NCBI GenBank assembly: GCA_964354155.1
Contig: CAYGYG010000010.1
Span: 1-64,000, forward strand
Direction of reading: 5' to 3'
Length of the DNA stretch: 64,000 bases
Source: CAYGYG01 sp964354155
GTDB lineage: Bacteria; Hydrothermota; Tepidihabitantia; SM23-42; CAYGYG01
The notes under the pieces were generated by a model that did not search any database, was not told where the DNA came from, and saw only the letters and a program-made list of their open reading frames with translations. Shown here one piece after another: positions 17,839 through 26,687 of the stretch. Position 1 is the stretch's first letter. Each line of letters opens with the position of its first letter. A program made the position numbers and the translations under genes.

Positions 17839-18655
17839 GTCTCTGAGTCAGACGTCGGGTGATCAGGCCGCCCGACATGCCCCGGCTTTCGGCACGATTG
17901 GGCTTTTTGGCCTTGGCGCCCCGGCGTGTTTCAGTTACGTAGAAGATGGTCGAACTGGGAACCATCGAACCGAAAACGCCGAATCCGCCGTCGATCAGCG
18001 AGGAATCACTGTAGCCGCCCCACTCCGTCTTGCGTAGCCAGAGGAAGGCGTTGGTGTCAAGCGCCGCGACCTTCAGGGTGTAACGCCCCGCCTCAAAGAA
18101 CGTTCCCCAGTAAAGGTAGAAAGTGTCATCCACCACCACCGATGCCAGCTCGGCGGCATCGACATAAAAGAAATTCTGCTCCGACCAGCCGTCACGCAGC
18201 AGTTCAAAACGGTATCCTTTTGCCGCGGCCGAGACACTGCCCTTGATCCAAAGCCCGTCTTCGATATTGAGGGTGTCCAAGGAGACCGGGGAAACGATCG
18301 CCCAGGCCCCCGGGACCGTGGTCTGGCTGAAGGCCGTACCGTAGGCGCTCGAAGCCGCCTCGAAACGGTACCGTCCTAGGTTCATAACGTCAATGGGGTC
18401 TTTCAACCGGTAGTTACCCATGGTGTCGATGAGTTCGAAAACATAAGCGGCACCGTCTTTCATGAGCCTGACTTCAGCATCGAGTACTGCGGATTCAACG
18501 ATCTCGTCAATCCGGAAGGTCCGCGAGACCGTGGCCTGGGGTCGCCCCGAACCTGGGGTCAGCAAGCAGAATATGTTGAGCTTCGGATCATATTCCTCGC
18601 CCGGTGTTTTCTCACAGGCCAGTAGCGCCAAGGCAACGACTATGAAGTATTTCAT
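17828..18655 (-). CDS. DUF4249-like lipoprotein, partner of a TonB receptor
   Basis: A 275-residue lipoprotein: the signal MKYFIVVALALLAC ends at the lipobox cysteine, residue 14. The body resembles DUF4249 proteins (SRTFRIDEIVESAVLDAEVRLMKDG region), encoded beside TonB-dependent receptors in FCB bacteria. Here it starts on the base after the receptor stop codon, so the two are translated from one message. It is presumably a surface lipoprotein helping the receptor; the substrate is unknown. The C-terminal 30 residues are basic and look unlike the rest. Confidence 0.7.
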   Translation of the reverse strand: MKYFIVVALALLACEKTPGEEYDPKLNIFCLLTPGSGRPQATVSRTFRIDEIVESAVLDAEVRLMKDGAAYVFELIDTMGNYRLKDPIDVMNLGRYRFEAASSAYGTAFSQTTVPGAWAIVSPVSLDTLNIEDGLWIKGSVSAAAKGYRFELLRDGWSEQNFFYVDAAELASVVVDDTFYLYWGTFFEAGRYTLKVAALDTNAFLWLRKTEWGGYSDSSLIDGGFGVFGSMVPSSTIFYVTETRRGAKAKKPNRAESRGMSGGLITRRLTQRPIW

Positions 18656-20917
18656 TTAGAAAGACAGGGTGACCCCGGCCGACGGGACGATGGGCAACAT
18701 GTTTACGGGTTTCTTCGTGGGTGGTTCGCGCTCGGGATTGTCGCTCTCCCAACGATAGAACCAGACATTCTTGCGGTTGTAGACATTCATGACATCCAAA
18801 GCGACCGAGCCGGTGACTTTGCGGATTCTAAACCCTTTCTGAATACTCAGGTCGAGCCGGTGATACGTCGGCAGGCGATGCGCGTCCCGAGGTCCTTCCA
18901 GGTAGCTCCAGGATGAAGCGAGTGAATCACCGCCGAAATCGTGATAGTAGTGCTGATACTTGGCAATCAGACCGGGATAGGGGAAACCGGTACCCATAGA
19001 CCAGTGCAGGTTGAAGTCAAAGCCCACGATTTTCTTGAACCCGATGACGAGGTTCAGATTGTGGCGGCGGTCGTACTTCGGGTGATACACTTCGCGGCCC
19101 AGTTGGCGCGTGGTCTGTCCGTACGAGTAGCCGGCAAACCCCGAGAGCCATGAAGCTGTACCCTTGAATAGAAGATCCAGGCCGTAGGCGTAACCGTCAC
19201 CGGCGGCCAGGTCCTCGGGATTGGCAAACGCTTCATTACGCCGCAACATGAGCAGCCGGTCGTAGAACTTGTAGTAGCCTTCGATGTTGACGCTCATCAT
19301 GTCGGAAATCCACCGCTCAACACCCAGGATCGTGTGATAGGCAACGGGTATCGGTTTCTTTTCGTGCACCGGACGCCAGAAATCGAAGACCGAAAGCAGC
19401 TCCTCCTGGCTGTTGATTACGCCCAGGAATTGATGATAGCGGCCGACGGCGCCGTTGACCGCGATATCTTCGGTGAGAAGATACTTGAACCCGATCCGGG
19501 GGTCGCCGAGGACGACCGGTCGTGGTCGGTAGTAGATGATCCGCAACCCGGGCTGGAGGGAGAAGCGCGTGCCCAGTTCCCATCGGTCCTGGACATAGCC
19601 GGAAACGAGATCCACCGTGTCGTCGGTCTTCGTTTCCAGCGTGTCAAACTGCAGGAACTGGTTGAAGTACATCCGTTTGGGTGCGATGCCGAATTCCAGC
19701 GTATGGTTGCTGCGCCAGAAGTAAGTGAACTCGCCGGTGAGTGAGTAGTCGTCGATTGCGTCACGAATCCGGTAGACCATCTTTCTTTTCTCATTGAAGT
19801 CAACTCGGACCAGGAAGGTACTGAAGGCACCGGTGAATTCGCCGAAGAACTTGGGCGAGAGCACCTGGCGAACCCGGCCTGATACCCCCTTGTTACCCCA
19901 GACGACGTCGACCGAAAAGGTCTCCTGATTGTGGCGGTCCATTTCGCGATAATGCAGGACATCTTCCGCGCCAAGGCCCGACGCGCTGAGTCTCGTGCTA
20001 ATCCCGGGGTTGAAATTGACGTTGCCGATGAAGTCATAGAAGTAATAATCGGGAAAGTCCTGGGTGTAGTCTTTTATGTAGGGCAGGCGCTTGATTACCT
20101 GGTCGATATAGGTCCGCCGGCCGGCAAGAAGGAACGAGCCTTTGGGGATCGGGCCCTCGATGACAACCTTGGAAGCTATCATCGACAGGCCGGCCTGACC
20201 GGTGAACTTCTTACGATTGCCTTCTTTGGTTGTGACCGCTAGGACCGAAGAGAGACGATCGCCGTAGCGCGCCGGGAAACCACCGCTGTACAGAACGGCG
20301 TCGGCCACGGCCTCGTTGATGAACGAGGAGAAGACGCCGCCGAAGTGCGACGGGTTAAAGATCGTTATGCCGTCCAGGAGAACGAGATTCTCGTCCGGAC
20401 TGCCGCCGCGCACATACAACTTCGACGAGAAATCGCTTGCGGCTACGACCCCGGGCTGCAATTGAATAACGCGGAACAGATCGACCTCGCCCAGTTTAGG
20501 GATGGGCCCGGTCTCGGGTCCTCTTATTTGAACGCGGCTGATTTCGACAGCCTTTTCGAAACGCTGCCGCTGGGCCGAGACGGTTGTCTTGGGCATCATG
20601 ATGGTGACCGGTTTGAGTTCGAAATCCACCGACAACACCCCGGTTGAGTCGATCAACACGTCCTGCCGGGCAGTTTCGTAGCCGACCGAACCAATGGCAA
20701 TCGTGATCTTGCCGACGGGCAGGTTGCCCAAATAGAAATAGCCCTTTTCATTGGCCATCGTGCCGGTTGACGTGCCGGGCAGGAAGACGCTGGCGTAGGG
20801 GACTCGTTCACCGCTGGTTATGTCGGTAATGAAACCCCGGATCGCACCGGCATGGGCGGCCTGCAGCATGAACAGTCCCGCTAGACAAAGGATGAAGGCC
20901 GGGCTCGATCTACTCAT
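18656..20917 (-). CDS. TonB-dependent outer-membrane receptor with carboxypeptidase-regulatory-like N-domain
   Basis: A 753-residue receptor. The order is signal peptide (to about residue 24), a CarboxypepD-regulatory-like domain (GFITDITSGERVPYASVFLP, about 27-110), a plug domain with GGSPDENLVLLDGITIFNP, and a barrel ending in the typical C-terminal aromatic (TLSF). It would import a bulky substrate using TonB energy; no TonB/ExbBD or enzyme gene nearby reveals which. A promoter is visible upstream; the DUF4249 lipoprotein follows directly. Confidence 0.88.
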   Translation of the reverse strand: MSRSSPAFILCLAGLFMLQAAHAGAIRGFITDITSGERVPYASVFLPGTSTGTMANEKGYFYLGNLPVGKITIAIGSVGYETARQDVLIDSTGVLSVDFELKPVTIMMPKTTVSAQRQRFEKAVEISRVQIRGPETGPIPKLGEVDLFRVIQLQPGVVAASDFSSKLYVRGGSPDENLVLLDGITIFNPSHFGGVFSSFINEAVADAVLYSGGFPARYGDRLSSVLAVTTKEGNRKKFTGQAGLSMIASKVVIEGPIPKGSFLLAGRRTYIDQVIKRLPYIKDYTQDFPDYYFYDFIGNVNFNPGISTRLSASGLGAEDVLHYREMDRHNQETFSVDVVWGNKGVSGRVRQVLSPKFFGEFTGAFSTFLVRVDFNEKRKMVYRIRDAIDDYSLTGEFTYFWRSNHTLEFGIAPKRMYFNQFLQFDTLETKTDDTVDLVSGYVQDRWELGTRFSLQPGLRIIYYRPRPVVLGDPRIGFKYLLTEDIAVNGAVGRYHQFLGVINSQEELLSVFDFWRPVHEKKPIPVAYHTILGVERWISDMMSVNIEGYYKFYDRLLMLRRNEAFANPEDLAAGDGYAYGLDLLFKGTASWLSGFAGYSYGQTTRQLGREVYHPKYDRRHNLNLVIGFKKIVGFDFNLHWSMGTGFPYPGLIAKYQHYYHDFGGDSLASSWSYLEGPRDAHRLPTYHRLDLSIQKGFRIRKVTGSVALDVMNVYNRKNVWFYRWESDNPEREPPTKKPVNMLPIVPSAGVTLSF

Positions 20918-20958
20918 GCCGGCGCCTAAGAAGGAGCGTTCGATTCATCAGCGTCTGA

Positions 20959-20987
20959 ATTATACGCACCGACGATGCCGGAGGCAA
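20959..20987 (-). promoter_or_regulatory. Promoter of the TonB receptor
   Basis: On the minus strand: TTGCCT (20982-20987), 17 bases, TATAAT (20959-20964). The leader to the ATG at 20917 is about 35 nt. Confidence 0.65.
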
Positions 20988-21030
20988 GCACTAAAATAAA
21001 AGCACCAAGGAAAGTGTCATTGCTCCGTAG

Positions 21031-21050
21031 GGACGCACCATGGTGCGTCC
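21031..21050. repeat. 20-base perfect palindrome
   Basis: GGACGCACCATGGTGCGTCC is its own reverse complement. It lies between a gene start and a dispersed repeat; it could be a repeat fragment or an operator. It occurs once in this window. Confidence 0.6.
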
Positions 21051-21069
21051 GGGAAAGGCTCACCGAAGC

Positions 21070-21148
21070 AATCCCCCTATAACCCACTTTTATCAAAGGG
21101 GGAAGAGAGGGGATTTTGTTGCCCTTATTAGAGAAAGTGAAGGATTGC
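21070..21148 (+). repeat. Dispersed C/G-tract repeat, copy A
   Basis: It begins AATCCCCCTAT, has a C-tract/G-tract inverted core (CACTTTTATCAAAGGGGG) and ends near GAAGGATTGCC. It aligns along its full length with 48801-48880. Short elements of this look occur between genes in many bacteria; the function is unknown. Confidence 0.75.
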
Positions 21149-21172
21149 CACGACCGCTACCCGCTTTTTGAA

Positions 21173-21200
21173 TTGACATCACGTCGGTTTCGGATAAAAT
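21173..21200 (+). promoter_or_regulatory. Promoter of the fab-etf operon
   Basis: TTGACA at 21173-21178, 16 bases, TAAAAT at 21195-21200. The ATG is 12 bases after the -10, so the predicted leader is only about 5 nt, with no room for a ribosome site. Confidence 0.75.
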
Positions 21201-21212
21201 TACAGTTCTGCT

Positions 21213-21950
21213 ATGGGAAAACTCGACAACCGGGTGGCAATAGTGACTGGCGGCGGCTCGGGCATTGGCGAGGAGATTGCCCGAACGCTGGCCGCCGAGG
21301 GTGCAAAAGTCGGCGTCGGCGATGTAGTCGCCGCCGGTGCCGAAAGGGTTGCGCGGGAGATTGGTTCGGCGGGGTTCGCGCTGGAAGTGGATGTTTCAAA
21401 CAGCAAGGCAGTTGATGAGGCGGTGGGCAAGGTTATCGAGCGATTCGGGCGCATCGACATTCTCGTCAACAACGCCGGCGTCACGAAAGACACCCTGGTG
21501 CCGCGTATGACCGACGAAGACTGGGAACGGGTGCTGAAGATAAATCTTTCCGGGACGTTTTTCTTCACGCGGGCGGCGACTAAGCACATGATGAAGGCGC
21601 GCTACGGCCGCATCATCAACATCTCGTCGATCATCGGTCTTGCTGGCAATGCCGGACAGGCCAACTACGCCGCGTCCAAGGCCGGAATTATCGGCTTCAC
21701 GAAGTCCTGCGCGAAAGAGCTGGCGTCGCGTAATATTTTGGTCAACGCGGTTGCTCCGGGTTTCATTGAGACCCCGATGACCAGGGGGTTGCCTGAAGCG
21801 GCGAAAAACAGCTATCTTAAGTCAATTCCCTTGAATCGATTCGGCCGGCCTGAGGACGTTGCGCGGGTCGTGCTTTTCCTTGCTTCCGAAGATTCATGCT
21901 ATGTCACCGGACAGGTTCTGGTGGTCGACGGCGGCATGGTGATGGCTTAG
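21213..21950 (+). CDS. fabG: 3-oxoacyl-[acyl-carrier-protein] reductase
   Basis: A 245-residue short-chain dehydrogenase that reduces 3-oxoacyl-ACP with NADPH in fatty acid synthesis. The cofactor loop TGGGSGIGEE is at residues 10-19, NNAG near 88, and the triad Ser139, Tyr152, Lys156 is intact. Its place before acpP and fabF supports FabG among many similar dehydrogenases. The promoter lies so close that the message is nearly leaderless. Confidence 0.95.
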   Translation: MGKLDNRVAIVTGGGSGIGEEIARTLAAEGAKVGVGDVVAAGAERVAREIGSAGFALEVDVSNSKAVDEAVGKVIERFGRIDILVNNAGVTKDTLVPRMTDEDWERVLKINLSGTFFFTRAATKHMMKARYGRIINISSIIGLAGNAGQANYAASKAGIIGFTKSCAKELASRNILVNAVAPGFIETPMTRGLPEAAKNSYLKSIPLNRFGRPEDVARVVLFLASEDSCYVTGQVLVVDGGMVMA

Positions 21951-21975
21951 AATAATCCAACGAAAAGGAGGCCAA

Positions 21976-22215
21976 ATGGCTCTGATGGATGATGTTAAGA
22001 ACATAATCGTGGAACAGCTTCATGTTCCGCCGGAGAAGATCACGGCCGAAGCCAAGTTCATTGAAGATCTGGGCGCGGACTCCCTGGATACGGTTGAGCT
22101 GATCATGGCCCTTGAAGAGAAATTCAATCTTCAGATACCCGAGGAAGAGGCCCAGAAGCTCGACACCGTGGGCAAGGCCACGAGTTACATCGAAGAGAAG
22201 CTGAAGAGCAAGTAG
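21976..22215 (+). CDS. acpP: Acyl carrier protein
   Basis: A 79-residue acidic carrier. The phosphopantetheine attachment serine is Ser36 in GADSLDTVEL. The acpS that loads it is at 41769-42146. It has an AAAGGAGG site before ATG 21976 and abuts fabF without a gap. Confidence 0.97.
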   Translation: MALMDDVKNIIVEQLHVPPEKITAEAKFIEDLGADSLDTVELIMALEEKFNLQIPEEEAQKLDTVGKATSYIEEKLKSK

Positions 22216-23460
22216 ATGAAGCGGCGTGTTGTTGTTACTGGCCTCGGGGCGATCTGCAGTCTTGGTCAGGACCGGGAGACGATTTGGCAGAACATCCTGG
22301 CCGGTAAGTCCGGCATAACGACCATGACCAATATTGACCCGGCCAATCTCAAGGTCAAGATCGCCGGTGAAGTCAAGGATTTCAGGCCGGAGACCAAATT
22401 CGACCCCAAAGAACTGAAGCGTATGGACCGCGTGGTGCAATTCGCGATGTGGGCGTCGCACGAAGCCATCCAAGATGCCGGTCTTGACTTCGAGAAGATC
22501 GACCGCACGCGGACCGGTGTCATTATCGGTTCGGGCATCGGCGGCATCGCCGTCTGGGAGTCCGAGCACACCAAATTCATCCAGCAGGGACCGGGGCGGG
22601 TTTCGCCGTTTCTGATACCGATGATGATTTCCGACATGACCTCGGGGATGGTGTCGATCCACTGGAAACTGGGCGGACCGAATTTCACGGTGACATCGGC
22701 CTGCGCTTCAGGTGCCCATTCGATCGGCGAATCATACCGGCTGATTGCGTACGGTGATGCCGAGGTCATCATCACCGGCGGTGCCGAGGCGCCGATAACG
22801 ATGTTTGCTGTTTCCGGATTCGCCAACATGAGGGCGCTCTCCCAGCGCAACGACGAACCCCAAAAGGCTTCGCGCCCCTTTGATAAGGACCGCGATGGTT
22901 TCGTGATCGGGGAGGGGTCGGCGATCATCGTCGTGGAGGAGCTTGAGCATGCACTGCACCGCGGCGCGCGTATCTACGGCGAGATTATCGGCTACGGGAT
23001 GAGCGGTGACGGATTCCATATCACCGCCCCGGCGCCGGGAGGGGAAGGTGCCTATCGGGCGATGAAACAGGCGCTGGCCGATAATAACACCCCACTGACC
23101 GAAGTCAACTACATCAATGCCCACGGCACGTCGACCGAACTCAATGACCGGTACGAAGTCCTGGCGATCAAGAATCTTTTCGGCGACCACGCCAAGCAGA
23201 TTGCGATCAATTCGACAAAATCCATGACCGGACACCTGCTCGGTGCCGCCGGTGCGATTGAGCTGACCGTGACGCTTCTGTCAATCCGGGACGGGATCGT
23301 CCATCAGTCGGTTAACCTCGATGAAGTCGAAGCCGGGTTCGATCTTGATTTCGTCCGGGGCGGGCCGAGAAAACTTGAGGTCAAAGTGGCCGTCTCGAAC
23401 TCCTTCGGTTTCGGCGGTCACAACGCGGTGCTGGCGGTGAGGCGTTTTGACAAGAAATGA
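22216..23460 (+). CDS. fabF: 3-oxoacyl-[acyl-carrier-protein] synthase II
   Basis: A 414-residue condensing enzyme that elongates acyl-ACP with malonyl-ACP. The catalytic triad is Cys163 (TSACASGAH), His303 (NAHGTSTELND) and His340 (KSMTGHLLGAAG), matching the classic FabF numbering. It abuts acpP and overlaps etfB by four bases (ATGA), tying fatty acid and Etf genes into one operon. Confidence 0.97.
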   Translation: MKRRVVVTGLGAICSLGQDRETIWQNILAGKSGITTMTNIDPANLKVKIAGEVKDFRPETKFDPKELKRMDRVVQFAMWASHEAIQDAGLDFEKIDRTRTGVIIGSGIGGIAVWESEHTKFIQQGPGRVSPFLIPMMISDMTSGMVSIHWKLGGPNFTVTSACASGAHSIGESYRLIAYGDAEVIITGGAEAPITMFAVSGFANMRALSQRNDEPQKASRPFDKDRDGFVIGEGSAIIVVEELEHALHRGARIYGEIIGYGMSGDGFHITAPAPGGEGAYRAMKQALADNNTPLTEVNYINAHGTSTELNDRYEVLAIKNLFGDHAKQIAINSTKSMTGHLLGAAGAIELTVTLLSIRDGIVHQSVNLDEVEAGFDLDFVRGGPRKLEVKVAVSNSFGFGGHNAVLAVRRFDKK

Positions 23461-24248
23461 AACTCGTCGTATGCATTAAGCAAGTCCCGGACACGACCGA
23501 CGTAAAAATCGACCCCAAAAACAATACTTTGATCCGCGAAGGCGTACCCAGCATCGTCAATCCTTTCGATCTTTTCGCGATTGAAGAAGCGCTCCGGCTC
23601 AGGGAACATGCCGGCGGTACCGTCACGCTGGTAACGATGGGGCCGCCCCAGGCGTCCAGTGCCCTGAGCGAAGGTATCGCGATGGGCGCGGACGACGCGA
23701 TCCTGCTGACCGACCGTGTTTTTGCCGGGGCCGACACGCTGGCAACGTCGTACACGCTTGCCGCCGCCCTGCGTCGGTTGGGGCAGTTTGACCTGGTTTT
23801 ATGCGGGAAACAGGCGATTGATGGAGATACGGCTCAGGTCGGACCGGGTATTGCCGAGTGGCTTGACATACCGCACGTTGCCTTTGTCCGTAAGATCCGG
23901 CAGGTCGACGAAGCGGCGCAGAAGATGGTCGTTGAGACGATAACCGAAGACGGCTACGAGGTGATCGAGACGACGCTCCCGTGTTTGCTCACCGTCGTGA
24001 AGGAGATCAACGAGCCGCGGATACCATCGCTGCGCGGACGTCTTCGGGCCAAGCAAACCCCGATCTTGACCTGGCGTAAAGGTGACTTTGCGATTGATGA
24101 ACGATTCATCGGCTACGATGGTTCGCCGACCTGGGTCGTGAAGATGTTCACACCAAGTGTCAAGAAGGCGGGCGAGGTTTGGCAGGGCGCAGTCGATGAA
24201 GGAGTCGCGCGGTGCGCGGTGAGGATAAAGGCGCTGGGAGTTGACTGA
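23457..24248 (+). CDS. etfB: Electron transfer flavoprotein, beta subunit
   Basis: A 263-residue EtfB with the family start MKLVVCIKQVPDTTDVKID and the nucleotide-binding DLVLCGKQAIDGDTAQVGP. EtfAB passes electrons between flavoenzymes and other carriers. The gene overlaps fabF by 4 bases and etfA by one. No acyl-CoA dehydrogenase or EtfQO is in the window, so the electron partners are unknown. Confidence 0.95.
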   Translation: MKLVVCIKQVPDTTDVKIDPKNNTLIREGVPSIVNPFDLFAIEEALRLREHAGGTVTLVTMGPPQASSALSEGIAMGADDAILLTDRVFAGADTLATSYTLAAALRRLGQFDLVLCGKQAIDGDTAQVGPGIAEWLDIPHVAFVRKIRQVDEAAQKMVVETITEDGYEVIETTLPCLLTVVKEINEPRIPSLRGRLRAKQTPILTWRKGDFAIDERFIGYDGSPTWVVKMFTPSVKKAGEVWQGAVDEGVARCAVRIKALGVD

Positions 24249-25423
24249 TGGCGCTGGACATCGATCGGGGAAAATGCAACCTTTGCGAGATATGCCTGGC
24301 GGCCTGTCCTTTTGGCGCGCTCGAGATTGTCGACGGCCGGCTTGTTGTCGATGAGCAGTGCAACTTGTGCGCGGCTTGCATCGACGTTTGTCCGCAGGCG
24401 GCGCTATCGATCGAGCGTACCGCGGCGCAGGCCGGCCCCCGGGAGGCCAGGCATGTGTGGGTGTTCGCCGAACAGAGGCGCGGCGTTATCCAGAAAGTTG
24501 CGTACGAACTCATCGGCGTTGCCGCGGAGTTGGCGCGGTGTCTCGGCGAAGAGGTCCAGGCGGTTCTTATCGGCAAGGCCGACGATCCGGCCGAGCTGGT
24601 GCGCATGGGCGCCGACTCAGTCTTTTACTACGAGGATGAAGCCGCCGTGCCCTTCCAGGTCGAACCGTACACCGCAATCCTGGAGGAACTGGCCCGGGCT
24701 CATTCCCCGCGGATTATCATTGCCGGCGCGACGGCGGTCGGTCGTTCGTTGCTGCCCCGGCTTGCCATCCGGCTTAGAACCGGACTGACCGCGGATTGCA
24801 CCGGTCTTGAGATTGACCCCGAGAAGAAGCATTTGATGCAGACCCGCCCGGCGTTTGGCGGCAACATCATGGCGACGATCATTTGTCCCCGCACTTTCCC
24901 GCAGATGGCGACGGTACGCCCCAAGGTGATGAAGGCCCGGCAACCGGACCCCAATCGAACCGGCCGGATTGTAAAGATCAGGCCCCGGACTTTGACCTCG
25001 CGCACCCGGCTTCTCGAATATATCCCGGATCTGACCCAGAAAGTCAACATCGCCGAGGCCAATGTGATTGTCTCGGGCGGCCGGGGTCTGGGCGGGCCGG
25101 AGAATTTCACACTGATTGAGGAACTGGCGGCGCGGTTGGGCGGTGCGGTGGGTGCTTCGCGCGGCGCGGTGGATGCCGGCTGGATACCGTTTTCGCATCA
25201 GGTGGGCCAGACCGGCAAGACCGTATGTCCTGACCTGTATGTCGCGGTCGGGATATCCGGTTCGATTCAGCATCTGGTGGGCATGCAGTCTTCGAAGTTC
25301 ATTGTCGCGATCAACAAAGATCCGGAGGCGCCGATATTCAAGGTGTGCGATTACGGCATTGTCGGCGATCTCTCGGAGGTGGTGCCGAAACTAATCAAGG
25401 CCCTTGATGGCAAGAAAGGGTAA
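24248..25423 (+). CDS. etfA: Electron transfer flavoprotein, alpha subunit, with N-terminal 2x[4Fe-4S] ferredoxin domain
   Basis: A 391-residue EtfA. The first 50 residues form a two-cluster ferredoxin: Cys10, 13, 16, 20 and Cys38, 41, 44, 48. The Etf alpha domain follows, and the FAD-binding C-terminal part has SGGRGLGGPENF and HQVGQTGKTVCPDLYVAVGI. Ferredoxin-fused EtfA proteins occur in electron-bifurcating Etf complexes of anaerobes, which suggests but does not prove bifurcation. It is coupled to etfB and overlaps coaE. Confidence 0.93.
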   Translation: MALDIDRGKCNLCEICLAACPFGALEIVDGRLVVDEQCNLCAACIDVCPQAALSIERTAAQAGPREARHVWVFAEQRRGVIQKVAYELIGVAAELARCLGEEVQAVLIGKADDPAELVRMGADSVFYYEDEAAVPFQVEPYTAILEELARAHSPRIIIAGATAVGRSLLPRLAIRLRTGLTADCTGLEIDPEKKHLMQTRPAFGGNIMATIICPRTFPQMATVRPKVMKARQPDPNRTGRIVKIRPRTLTSRTRLLEYIPDLTQKVNIAEANVIVSGGRGLGGPENFTLIEELAARLGGAVGASRGAVDAGWIPFSHQVGQTGKTVCPDLYVAVGISGSIQHLVGMQSSKFIVAINKDPEAPIFKVCDYGIVGDLSEVVPKLIKALDGKKG

Positions 25424-26000
25424 GATTGTGATCGGCATCGGCGGTAACGCCGGTTCCGGCAAGTCGGAACTGGCCCGGGTCTTCAAAGATCTCGGGGCCG
25501 GAGTCATCAACGCCGACCGGATCGGCTGGGAAGTTCTCAGGCAGGAATCGGTGAAAGAAAAGCTTGTCAAGAGGTTCGGGCGGAGTATAATTGACGGGCG
25601 CGGTGATGTGATTCGAAGCCGCCTGGGCCGGCTGGTTTTCAGCAATCCCCGGCAGCGTCGCTACCTCAACCGCGTTGTCCACCCCAAGCTTCTGTTTCGG
25701 ATCAGAAAGCGCATCCGGTCGTGTCCGAAAAGGATTGTCGTACTGGACGCGGCGTTGCTCTTCGACTGGAAGATCGAGCCATGGTTCGATTGGACGATTC
25801 TGGTGACCGCACCCCAAGCGCTCAAGGAGCAGCGGTTGGTCAAGAATGGTTTGTCCCGGGGAAGGGCACACCGGTTGCTGGGTGGTCAGATGAAACCCGG
25901 CGCTGCGCGCCGGAAAGCGGATATCGTGATTAGGAACACCGGCTCCTTGGGGGAATTGAGGCGGCAGGGCAAAAGGCTCTGGCGAGGAATTGTCCCATGA
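25407..26000 (+). CDS. coaE: Dephospho-CoA kinase
   Basis: A 197-residue kinase for the last step of CoA synthesis. The P-loop GGNAGSGKS is at residues 12-20, INADRIGWEVL follows, and VVLDAALLFDWKIEPWFD is the Walker B region. ATG 25407 is preferred to TTG 25404. It overlaps etfA by 17 bases and the next gene by 4. CoA is the source of the ACP prosthetic group, so the place in a fab operon makes sense. coaBC is at 53095. Confidence 0.9.
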   Translation: MARKGKIVIGIGGNAGSGKSELARVFKDLGAGVINADRIGWEVLRQESVKEKLVKRFGRSIIDGRGDVIRSRLGRLVFSNPRQRRYLNRVVHPKLLFRIRKRIRSCPKRIVVLDAALLFDWKIEPWFDWTILVTAPQALKEQRLVKNGLSRGRAHRLLGGQMKPGAARRKADIVIRNTGSLGELRRQGKRLWRGIVP

Positions 26001-26530
26001 TCATTACCTGTGAAACGTGTCAGGCGAAATACAACATTGATGACCGTAAGATACCGCCCCAGGGGGCAAAGGCAAAATGCACGAAGTGCGGCGGTGTCTT
26101 GATTATCCGGCGAGCTGAGCCGGAAACGCCGCAAGTCGTCATCCCGGAACGTAGACCCGAGGTCACGCCCCCGCCCCCGGTCGCCGAGCCGAAACCACAA
26201 CCGCGGGTCGAACCGCCCGTAGCCAAGCCAAGGCCCGAGCCCGAAGAGGAACCGCCGATCGATGCCGGCCTTTCCGAAGAAGATAAGCGCTGGCACGAAC
26301 GGGCCCGTCGTCTGGCCAAGGTGCTGGCCTCAGACCTCGTTCTGTACCACAAAGACAAGGTTGAAAAGGGGCTGCGTGAGGGGACTTTGGCCCAACTGCT
26401 GGGGTCGGAGATCAGAAGGTCTTGGGAATACTACTGTCAGCAGATTCCCAAGCATGTTGTGGCCTCCACCAACTACTTCAAAGAAGCACTGAACCGCATC
26501 GTCGGCAAAGGCCGCGAAATATTCCGTTAG
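25997..26530 (+). CDS. MJ0042-type zinc-ribbon protein
   Basis: A 177-residue protein. The N-terminus is an MJ0042-family zinc ribbon with Cys5, Cys8, Cys28 and Cys31 (CETC and CTKC). A proline/glutamate-rich linker (about 45-90) leads to a helical C-terminal domain of about 80 residues with KVLASDLVLYHKDKVEKGL. Similar C-terminal segments accompany zinc-ribbon domains in other bacteria; the role is unknown. It is the last gene of the fab-etf operon (ATGA overlap with coaE). Confidence 0.75.
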   Translation: MIITCETCQAKYNIDDRKIPPQGAKAKCTKCGGVLIIRRAEPETPQVVIPERRPEVTPPPPVAEPKPQPRVEPPVAKPRPEPEEEPPIDAGLSEEDKRWHERARRLAKVLASDLVLYHKDKVEKGLREGTLAQLLGSEIRRSWEYYCQQIPKHVVASTNYFKEALNRIVGKGREIFR

Positions 26531-26608
26531 GTCCACTCAATTCATCCCCGCGTCTCGGTCGGCACATTGCAGGAGCAGCTGCTGTCCTTGGGAGGTCACG
26601 TGAATTCT

Positions 26609-26637
26609 CTTGACAGCGCCGGGCGCATTGCTTATAA
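26609..26637 (+). promoter_or_regulatory. Consensus sigma-70 promoter
   Basis: TTGACA at 26609-26614, 17 bases, TATAAT at 26632-26637: both hexamers match consensus exactly. The leader of about 45 nt has CTGGAGGGAAGT before ATG 26688. The strongest-looking promoter in the window drives a secreted repeat protein. Confidence 0.85.
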
Positions 26638-26687
26638 TTATCGGACGGACAGGCCGATGAAGTGATGTACTTGAACTGGAGGGAAGT

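Larger units (their letters stand above)
20918..21212. other. Intergenic region with divergent promoters and repeats
   Basis: 295 bases between the divergent receptor and fabG genes. It holds the receptor promoter, a 20-base perfect palindrome (21031-21050), a dispersed C/G-tract repeat (21070-21148) and the fabG promoter. No gene is supported. Confidence 0.7.
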
